From Tranzscheliella williamsii (lineage: Eukaryota; Basidiomycota; Ustilaginomycetes; Ustilaginales; Ustilaginaceae), in contig JALBYF010000081.1 of NCBI GenBank assembly GCA_023212725.1, forward strand, positions 1-64,000: 64,000 bases of DNA, in the 5' to 3' direction. Shown piece after piece: positions 57,427 through 64,000 of the stretch (position 1 is its first letter; each line of letters begins with the position of its first letter). The translations under genes were made by a program, and so were the position numbers. Under the pieces are notes generated by a model that saw only the letters and a program-made list of their open reading frames with translations, searched no databases and had not been told where the DNA came from.

Positions 57427-59604
57427 TCAGATACCGGTCGGGATCTGGCTCTCGAGAAAGGCATTTAGATCAAAGGATAGTGTTGTCGGGCTGCCTGCTG
57501 CAGCCGAGGGGCGTGACGACGGCCTGTACTGCGTATCGCCTGTGTGCGGACTGGGAGCAGCCGCAGTGGCGAAGGGAGAAAAGTTGTCCACAAGGTCGGG
57601 AAACGGTCCTGAGAACAGATTCAGCTCGCTAGCCGCAGGAGTGTTCCAAAAAGACGATGTGTTCATGTTGGCTGAAAAGCAGTGCTTCGCCGTTTCCTCT
57701 TCTACCGAGCGAACCGAATAACAGGCAGAGGGCACCATGATGGCGATATCCTTCTCGAAAGCAGTGGAAAAGCGACCTTGGTCTTCTGCCAGTCTGGTCG
57801 GATTCGTAGAGCCCAAGCCAGGAATCATCTTGCACTCCGAATACTGCACCATAAGGCATTGCCTCAGATCGTCAGCCTCGCGCACAGCATCCGGATGCCC
57901 CTGGAACGTGCTGAAAGCATAAATGTTCCGGCCACTCTTAGCCAGCAGATCCGCGGTAAGCTCGTACAGACCCGCCTTGTGGGTTACCTTGACAAGCTCG
58001 AGCATGTAATGTGCCACCGCCTTGGGAGAGCTGCGAAAGCCAATCGAGCTATAGTCGAGCAGGTTCGCCGAAGCGAGTTGACAAGAGACTTGCGTGATCT
58101 GATCCAGGCCGAGCAACAGCTTGGCATCGATCCTCTGTCGGGCGTCTAGGTAAAGATCAGCCTCGACCCGAGAACGCCCCGGCTTCCTCATACCATGCCC
58201 GAGAACCAGCATGTGAAGCTGAATCACTTGACTCCAGAAAAGTATATGCAGGAAGGCCTTGCGGACTAGACTGGAGGTGATGTTTTCGCAGCTGCCGTCG
58301 TAAGTGATCAGCTGGCCGTTCGGGACACTCACTGCCGAACCTCCCCATCGCCAGCGCAATGTGTCAGGCAGCTGCCTGTCGAATTTCTCCAGTTGATCCA
58401 GCAATTCGATGACGGCAGAGGGCGCAATACCGAGCCTTTTCGAGGTAACCGAGCTGACCTTCATGTTGCTAGACCGGAGGATGGACGCTAGAACAGTGAG
58501 CTGAAATGCCCATTGGGTGCCAATGGGGCAATCGATCTCGGTTGCCATGGCGTCGGGATCGATATCCTCCTCGAGTAGACGATGACGTTGCAGCGAGTCC
58601 CACGAACGAAGGACATCGTTCACAGAAGCAACAGCAAGCACCACAGGGATGCGTTCCTCGTTGATCTCCCAAAGCGAATTGGATCCGGTCGACTTCCACT
58701 GAGCCCTTTGAGCAGAGATGACCGGGTCCTGGCTTGAACGGTTAAAGTTGTGGTGGAGCAAGAGCCGAATCATCATCTCGTGGCCCATCGGGTGGATGTA
58801 GGCCGGGTCTTTAGATTTGCGACCCGCTTTTTCTATGCTTTCACAGCGATAGGGGACGTCGAAGACAAGCAGGATGGCCTGTATCACGTCCAACGCCACC
58901 GTGGGGTCGTCCAGGGCGGCATTGCTTACGCAGGATTCCAAGCGTTGATAGATGCGCTGCTGCAGTGTAAAGCGATGTGGTAGGTAGCTCAGCTGGCGGA
59001 TACCAAGGCAAGCTATCGCCAGCGCCAAGATATCTATAGCCGCGAAGCGATCCGAGTTGTCCGAAAAGCATGCGTCGCCATCGATGCGCTCCAGATAAGC
59101 CTTGTATCGTGGAAGAAAATGGTATGAAGCGACAGCAGGATTGCACCAATGTGTTGTTTGGAAGTGGAGCATCACTGCGTCATCCAAGAGGGAGCGGCTG
59201 AGGCCCTTTACACCGAGGAAGCCCGGCTCCGACAGACCATGTGTAACAGAGAAGAAATTGGCGTGCAGGTCGCTCTCGTCATTGCTAGCAGCGGGTGTCG
59301 CCTCCTCTACAGCCGCTATGGCCGTCGGGGGCTTGTTCATGCTTGATACGGTGCCCTTGCGACGCTTAATCGGCGATGAAGACGAGGAAGAGGATGAAGA
59401 GGAAGAAGAAGGCATATCCAGATCCATTGTTTTCGACGGCTTCCGGGATCTAGCGGCATGATCGGTGATGATACAGGCGTGTCCTCGGGCGGAACAGAAG
59501 GAACAGAGGGACAGGCCGTCTGCATTGCGCTGCTCCTTGTCGCATCTGACCTTCTTGCGACGGCAAGGGTCGCAAGAAGCTCTTGGTGTACCTCTCTTGC
59601 CCAT
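57427..59604 (-). CDS. Zn2Cys6 fungal transcription factor
   Basis: 725 aa, one exon. Nuclear DNA-binding regulator. The binuclear zinc cluster sits at residues 11-44 with all six cysteines: C11-x2-C14-x6-C21-x12-C34-x2-C37-x6-C44 (SCDPCRRKKVRC, then LCSFC and HAC). A poly-Ser run (about 66-77), then a basic patch PIKRRKG. The central region (about 150-480) looks like the fungal-specific transcription-factor (middle homology) domain, as in LAIACLGIRQLSYLPHRFTLQQRIYQRLESC. The C-terminus is Ser/Pro/Thr-rich. The 12-residue gap between Cys 3 and Cys 4 is longer than the common 5-9. Target genes unknown; the AhpD-like gene is divergent from it. Confidence 0.93.
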   Translation of the reverse strand: MGKRGTPRASCDPCRRKKVRCDKEQRNADGLSLCSFCSARGHACIITDHAARSRKPSKTMDLDMPSSSSSSSSSSSSPIKRRKGTVSSMNKPPTAIAAVEEATPAASNDESDLHANFFSVTHGLSEPGFLGVKGLSRSLLDDAVMLHFQTTHWCNPAVASYHFLPRYKAYLERIDGDACFSDNSDRFAAIDILALAIACLGIRQLSYLPHRFTLQQRIYQRLESCVSNAALDDPTVALDVIQAILLVFDVPYRCESIEKAGRKSKDPAYIHPMGHEMMIRLLLHHNFNRSSQDPVISAQRAQWKSTGSNSLWEINEERIPVVLAVASVNDVLRSWDSLQRHRLLEEDIDPDAMATEIDCPIGTQWAFQLTVLASILRSSNMKVSSVTSKRLGIAPSAVIELLDQLEKFDRQLPDTLRWRWGGSAVSVPNGQLITYDGSCENITSSLVRKAFLHILFWSQVIQLHMLVLGHGMRKPGRSRVEADLYLDARQRIDAKLLLGLDQITQVSCQLASANLLDYSSIGFRSSPKAVAHYMLELVKVTHKAGLYELTADLLAKSGRNIYAFSTFQGHPDAVREADDLRQCLMVQYSECKMIPGLGSTNPTRLAEDQGRFSTAFEKDIAIMVPSACYSVRSVEEETAKHCFSANMNTSSFWNTPAASELNLFSGPFPDLVDNFSPFATAAAPSPHTGDTQYRPSSRPSAAAGSPTTLSFDLNAFLESQIPTGI

Positions 59605-60155
59605 GACGGGCCGTCAGTAAAGGGGATGGACAGAAAGTCGAGGGTAGGGCGGTCAGTCAGATGCCAGTCACTTTAAGGCGCAAGCCAAGCCGCACCCAAT
59701 GCCCAAATCGAGGTGGCAGACGGAACCGCAGTCACGAATGCCTGTAGGTTGGTGAAGGGAGGGAGATAGCGGGAGAGAAGGCGGTGCAAACCGCTTCTGT
59801 GCTTATCCCCTTGGAACCACGTTGGCCGAGGATTTCCGCGGGGTCGGTGCGTGGGTGGGGCAGTCACAGTGTGGAAGTATTGCGCATCAGAGCTGCTAGA
59901 TAAGTCTAAGTAAAATGGTAAGGTGAATGTTACAGCGACGCGCGTTAGAATTGAATCGCGAAAGCTCTCTCAGATTGATCGTTGTCGCCGAGCGATACGC
60001 ATCGAATCGCGCGGATCGGAAGGTGCAACCGTGGTCTTGATGTTAGAGTTTCTAAAACGCAGAACGCGGGGACCAAGCCGGGGAATGACGCAAAGAAGCT
60101 GGAAATGCACCGGATGGTGAGCTGACCGGACCACCACCACCTCGATCTGTGCACG
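59605..60155. promoter_or_regulatory. Divergent promoter region of the TF and the AhpD-like gene
   Basis: About 550 bp, no gene seen. AT-richer around 59895-59925, with runs such as AAGTCTAAGTAAAATGG. Confidence 0.4.
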
Positions 60156-61266
60156 ATGTCCAAGGGTCGATCTTTGCCTTCAGCGCTGAAGCAGCTTTTG
60201 CAACAGCCAACGTTTCCAGCTCGCGCCTCGAGATTGTCGGCGTCCGTCCAGCTGCCCGCCGGCCGAGCAGCAAAGCCAGCACCAACCCCGAAGCTTTCCG
60301 GATTCAACCAGCACTTTCAGGCGCTGCAGGCGGAAGCCAGCCAGAAGGGCCTGGGCTGGGGCGAATGGCTTTCCATCGCCACCGCGACGCTGTTCACGCT
60401 CAATAACCCTGGCAGCTTGCAGGCCCTCCACCGCCTAGCCGTTTCCAATGGCAGCAATGATCTCCAGCAGAGAACCGAGATGGCGCTGCTCATGCGTGAA
60501 ACAGGGCTCAAATGCATCGGCTTCATCGGCATCCCCAAAGTCATCAACAACCTTGCCGCGCTGCGCAAAGCTCTAGAAGAAGACCAGGAGCTTGTCCAGG
60601 CCCTTCCCACAGAGCCTAGAAGGTGAGTCTTCAAAATGCCACTCGAAGCGTGCGAATACTTAGCTTCTCCACGACGATGCTTTTCACACTCTCCTACCGA
60701 TAGACAGATCAAGAGCGACCGCCTCGAGGCTGTTCATAAGGCAGCCTACGCGCTTTGGGATGATATCTACACGCCTCATTCGGAAAAGCTGCTGCAGATC
60801 CTCGGCACGTCGCACCCGGATCTGCCCGTCTTTATCGTCGAGTCCGAGTACGGCCCGCTGTTTTCCTCGCCCGCCTCGTTCGCGCTTCCGTCCGAGCCGG
60901 TCTACCGGAAGCTCGAGCCCAACTGGGACGTCAACCGGCTGCGAACGTCGCTGGTGGCCATCTCGGCCTTGCGCGCCCAAGGCGGCGTTGGGCCGCAAGT
61001 CACCAGCCACGTCTGGGGCCTACTCAAGGCCAAGCACTCCATCAGGCCCGAAGACGTCAACAAGGACGGCCTCGAGTGGCTCACCACCGAACAAGGCGCC
61101 CTGTGGGTCGTCCGCGTTGTGGATGGCGTGAGTACCCGGAACCAGGTAGCGCCGCGCTCCCAATGCCATTACTGACTCAATCGCCATTTTTTTCGACCTA
61201 CAGATCTGCCAAGCCGTCGAAGGGGCCGAGGAATACGAGAGCCAGGGCAGAGACAGCAAACTGTGA
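60156..61266 (+). CDS. AhpD-like (carboxymuconolactone-decarboxylase-fold) protein
   Basis: Exons 60156-60622, 60704-61127 and 61204-61266 give 317 aa; introns 81 and 76 bp with GTGAGT donors. The first 40 residues are rich in Arg, Ser, Leu and Pro and could be a mitochondrial targeting peptide. Conserved parts: QRTEMALLMRETGLKCIGFIGIPKVINNLAAL (helical AhpD-like core) and LEAVHKAAYALWDDIYTPHSEKLLQ, later WGLLKAK. AhpD-fold proteins usually act as alkylhydroperoxidase partners through a CxxC pair. I do not see a CxxC here, only C112 in the core, so catalysis is doubtful. The role is unknown. Confidence 0.75.
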
Positions 61267-61391
61267 TTCTTACCAACTTGCTTTCGGCCCGCACACGCCG
61301 GCAGCACTGTAACGCAGTATATTACAAGTGGGTAACGGCCTCTTTTCGAAGCACACCCAGATGGGGACCTCCATGCTGTAGGTGGTGGGGA

Positions 61392-63050
61392 CTATCCGGA
61401 TGTGCGAGGCTGAGCAAGCCACCATGCGGTGATGAGCCCGATAACAAAGACTTCGATGAACCCAGCGGCGAGATTGCCGCCGCCAGCAAGGAGCAGCGCG
61501 CTCCAGCTGTAGCCGACAAGCCTGTCGAGAGCCAAGCCGCTCCAAGCCAGCGCCTGCCTCTGCCAGGCTGGAAGCATCGGGTACGGGTTTACAGAGGACA
61601 GCAACAGCGTGTGCCTGGTACTGGGCGGAGGCAACCGGAGCAGTGTGGTGATGGGCTTGTGATCCGAGTGGGTATAGTGCATGATGCTGCGATAGAGCTC
61701 GACTTGGACGCCCTGTCTGTCGCCCTGGTCCTGTCCCGGTGCGGAAGCCCAGAGAATTCGGTCGGTCCAGCCGGGTATGCGTTTCTTGGTCAGCGTCTGG
61801 CCCTGCAACGCGGGAGAGGTGATACCGGAGTCTGCCTTTTGTGGCTTTGTCCCTTCTCTGATGACAGCATACTTGTATGTGGGTGGTACGGCCGAATCGG
61901 CGATGGGGAGCTCGGTGAGGCCGTGGAAAGCTTTCGGCGGGGTCGCCAACCTTTGATAGTTGAGCTGGTCGTATAATGCTAAAGTGCGCCAGTCCCCAGA
62001 CGCGAGCGCTGTATACAAAGCCTCCTTGGCCAGTGCCTTGGGCGCCGACATCGTCATCTCCTTGCTGTTAGGCGTTGACGTTGCTAGTCCCGCTTCTCCT
62101 AGAGCAATACGATAGTTTAGATCTCCAAAGACAAAGAGGTGGGTGGTGTCGTAGATGGTATAGCTGTTGTTATCCAAAGCAGTGGCTCTCTTGGTGCTCC
62201 CCACAGTCTGTTGATGTTGCTGTTTGATTGCGTCCATGTTGGTAGGGTCAAGCGGTTGGGTGGGGGCCTGCACGATGGGTAAGGTGGCCAGGGAAGTGGG
62301 CTCAAAGACCATCCTCTGCACGAGTTGCTGCCAGTCCCAGTTGCGACGCACGACATTGTGGTCGTGCGCCGAGAGATGAGTGCTGACGAAAGTCAAAACC
62401 TCGTCAGGTGCATGGCCGTCTGCCGATGCCACGACGATGCGGGCGCCAACAGCTCCTTTGTTGCCCATGATGCCGCCGAGGCCAAACCCGACCTTGGCGG
62501 TTCTGATCTCTTTAACCCGGCTCGCAGCACCCGTTGTGGAAGCTTTCGTAGGCTTATTGATGCTAAAGGGGGCCCTCTCACGTGCATAGACAAAGAGGAC
62601 GATGCCTACCAGGTCCACTTTGCACAGCAGAGGATAGCCTTCGGGCCCTCCCCCTTCATCTAGACCGACGTACATGCCTGTGCCCGACACCACAGCCTGG
62701 TATGGCCGGAGAGTCCGTCGGATGTCCAGATTGGCATTGTACAGGCATGTCTCGCCCGAAGCTGCAAGCCCAGTGTGGAGAGGGATGAGCTCCTGAAAAC
62801 CAACGGCGTAGAAGTCAGGAGCTTCCCTTGGCAGAGACGGATGGGTAGACAGAGTGTTGGGATTGGATGATCTGTACGCGCCGGCTTTCAGCTTGTCGTG
62901 CTTGGTCGCAGGCGGCGAGGAAACGGCCAGATTAGGTGTCTGTTCAGCTTCCGGGATAAGCCAAGGGGTTAGGTCATGGCGGGTAGCTTCTGCCCCTTGT
63001 AGATTTGCATTGTACGATGCAATCTGGACCCGCAGGCCTGTGCTGCTCAT
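61392..63050 (-). CDS. Inositol polyphosphate 5-phosphatase with C-terminal membrane segments
   Basis: 552 aa, one exon. The type II 5-phosphatase fold removes the 5-phosphate from phosphoinositides such as PI(4,5)P2. Motifs in order: RVQIASYNANLQG, FYAVGFQELIPL (catalytic Glu), GNKGAVG, FVSTHLSAHDHN, FVFGDLNYRI, and the two signatures IPGWTDRILW and THSDHKPI. The C-terminal 75 residues have two hydrophobic helices (YSWSALLLAGGGNLAAGF, VFVIGLITAWWLA), so it is membrane-anchored. ATG 63050 was chosen because the enzyme domain begins immediately; the frame continues upstream to ATG 63227 with a hydrophobic 59-residue extension that may or may not be translated. Convergent with the AhpD-like gene. 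Confidence 0.93.
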   Translation of the reverse strand: MSSTGLRVQIASYNANLQGAEATRHDLTPWLIPEAEQTPNLAVSSPPATKHDKLKAGAYRSSNPNTLSTHPSLPREAPDFYAVGFQELIPLHTGLAASGETCLYNANLDIRRTLRPYQAVVSGTGMYVGLDEGGGPEGYPLLCKVDLVGIVLFVYARERAPFSINKPTKASTTGAASRVKEIRTAKVGFGLGGIMGNKGAVGARIVVASADGHAPDEVLTFVSTHLSAHDHNVVRRNWDWQQLVQRMVFEPTSLATLPIVQAPTQPLDPTNMDAIKQQHQQTVGSTKRATALDNNSYTIYDTTHLFVFGDLNYRIALGEAGLATSTPNSKEMTMSAPKALAKEALYTALASGDWRTLALYDQLNYQRLATPPKAFHGLTELPIADSAVPPTYKYAVIREGTKPQKADSGITSPALQGQTLTKKRIPGWTDRILWASAPGQDQGDRQGVQVELYRSIMHYTHSDHKPITTLLRLPPPSTRHTLLLSSVNPYPMLPAWQRQALAWSGLALDRLVGYSWSALLLAGGGNLAAGFIEVFVIGLITAWWLAQPRTSG

Positions 63051-63467
63051 GCTGGGTCGAATCGCCGACTGGGCGGCAAGCAAGATGGCAGTGGAGAGGG
63101 CAGCGATGAAGAGCTGCGAGCCTTGCCAATGATACGACGTGGGGTCCAGACAGGGTGAGTGGCAAATCTTGTGGAGAAGCATCCATGCGGGGAAGGGCGC
63201 AACCAGGAAGAGACGCTCTAACAGCATTCAAACCGAACGCCATACAACCGCGAACCACAGCGGCGCAGGTTTGTGAGCGTCAGCGCGACTCGCACGGACG
63301 GCTGAACATCCCTCATGGCCGATTTCCGCTTCTGCAAGCAAAGGCGGGCGCGCTGAGAAGAAAGCTACGGCCATGCCTTCGGAGAAGAAAGCTACAGCTA
63401 GCCCTTCCCTTGTAACACTATCCTACTCCTCCCGCTTTGCTTGTCGTCGTCGCACGTGAACGTCGAT
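63051..63467. promoter_or_regulatory. Divergent promoter region of the 5-phosphatase and CCDC47 genes
   Basis: About 420 bp between the start codons. It contains two near copies of GGAGAAGAAAGCTAC/GAGAAGAAAGCTAC (about 63353 and 63379). No extra gene seen. Confidence 0.4.
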
Positions 63468-64000
63468 ATGGCCGGTGGTCAACTTCAGCAGATGCTATCA
63501 GCACCTATGGGAGCGGTCTTTGCGGTGTGGGTGGTCCTGCTGCTTTCGTCGCCTTCGGCAGCCATTGAAATCCCGTCTTTTGTCAGGGGTGCGCTGGGCC
63601 GCAACAGGCCCAACGCTGCTACGGCCTACCAGGCCAACAAGCCCTACGATGGTATCGAGATTCCCATCACCGGTCGCTTCGTTTTCCGGCCGGCGCTTTT
63701 CTACGTCGAAGGTGGTGTGCTCGGCTTTTGCCTCCTCTTTGTCCTTGTCCACCTCGTTGGTAAGGCTCGCAACCGCCAGATGGCCGAGCGATGGGCAGCC
63801 GCCGCCGTGCCGCTCCTCGAGCAGGAGTTTGCCGCCGTTGCGCGAGATGACGACAAGGCCAAGAGTATGCTCCTTTGGAACGGCGGCGACACCGCCATGA
63901 TGTTTGCCTCCGGCCGGCGAGGATGCTCCGGCCTGCACATCACCTTTGACTTCCAGCCTCGACACGACCCCCTGGAGATGGTCTATCTCTTCTTTAAAGA
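63468..64000 (+). CDS. CCDC47-like ER membrane protein (DUF1682), 5' part
   Basis: Open from ATG 63468 to the right edge (177 codons), C-terminus missing. CCDC47 belongs to the PAT complex that helps insert multipass proteins at the ER. The first 32 residues form a signal peptide (VFAVWVVLLLSSPSAA). A short lumenal stretch follows, then a membrane helix (GGVLGFCLLFVLVHLVG). The start of the conserved cytosolic domain is visible: MMFASGRRGCSGLHITFDFQPRHDPLEMVYLFF, matching the family pattern (STGRR...L...F.L.PRHD). The coiled-coil, Lys-rich tail expected in the family would lie outside the window. Confidence 0.85.
   Translation, partial: MAGGQLQQMLSAPMGAVFAVWVVLLLSSPSAAIEIPSFVRGALGRNRPNAATAYQANKPYDGIEIPITGRFVFRPALFYVEGGVLGFCLLFVLVHLVGKARNRQMAERWAAAAVPLLEQEFAAVARDDDKAKSMLLWNGGDTAMMFASGRRGCSGLHITFDFQPRHDPLEMVYLFFK

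Noticed and set aside
30266..63050. A phosphoinositide/phospholipid gene cluster (PLC, GIT1-like permease, NAPE-PLD-like fusion, 5-phosphatase)
   Set aside because: The genes are separated by many unrelated genes, on both strands, with no shared promoters; chance co-occurrence is the simpler reading.
1..64000. CRISPR arrays, bacterial operons or ribosome binding sites
   Set aside because: The window is eukaryotic (spliced genes, LINE); no regularly spaced direct repeats were seen.

Overview
The window is nuclear DNA of a filamentous or yeast-like fungus. It is most likely a basidiomycete of the smut lineage (Ustilaginomycotina). That placement is an inference from the GC-rich, gene-dense layout, the mostly intronless or intron-poor genes with short introns (67-123 bp, GT...AG), and the general look of the proteins; no marker gene proves it. 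There are about 22 host protein genes on both strands, no rRNA or tRNA gene that I can recognise, and two kinds of mobile DNA.

Left part (1-8.3 kb): a truncated transposon-type zinc-finger ORF runs off the left edge, followed by a palindrome-rich stretch that may be the end of that element. Then come SLX1 (GIY-YIG endonuclease), a secreted agmatinase-like ureohydrolase, an FGGY-family ribulokinase-like enzyme and peptidyl-tRNA hydrolase 2.

8.3-18 kb: the main event of the window. An NADP-dependent zinc alcohol dehydrogenase gene (codons 1-123 at 8267-8635, the rest at 17344-18042) is split by an 8.7 kb non-LTR (LINE) retrotransposon. The element has two intact ORFs (a 1153-aa zinc-knuckle protein and a 1373-aa endonuclease/reverse transcriptase/RNase H protein) and is flanked by a perfect 15-bp target-site duplication. 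An ATG in the LINE 3' UTR is in frame with the dehydrogenase remnant and creates a 299-aa chimeric ORF.

18-30 kb: an ACR3 arsenite transporter, a cytochrome P450 (fatty-acid hydroxylase type), a small two-exon V-ATPase subunit f (RNASEK-like) gene, a 1054-aa P-loop NTPase joined to a PD-(D/E)XK-like nuclease of the Crinkler/RHS type, and the DNA crosslink-repair nuclease PSO2/SNM1 with PIP box and UBZ4 finger.

30-51 kb: PI-specific phospholipase C, a small membrane protein, a TPR/SET protein, a GIT1-type glycerophosphodiester permease, an old-yellow-enzyme family reductase with a C-terminal membrane anchor, an omega-type glutathione transferase, a large alpha/beta hydrolase, a GMC oxidoreductase, and an unusual fusion of a NAPE-PLD-like metallo-beta-lactamase with an EFM4-type lysine methyltransferase.

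52-64 kb: a CofD/YvcK-like protein (four exons, one intron holding a 19-C tract), GAL7, a four-exon TMEM97/EXPERA protein, a Zn2Cys6 transcription factor, an AhpD-like protein, an inositol polyphosphate 5-phosphatase and the start of a CCDC47 homologue that runs off the right edge. The host genes look like an ordinary chromosomal mixture rather than one pathway; the accessory interest lies in the LINE, the NTPase-nuclease gene, the transposon remnant and the gene fusion.
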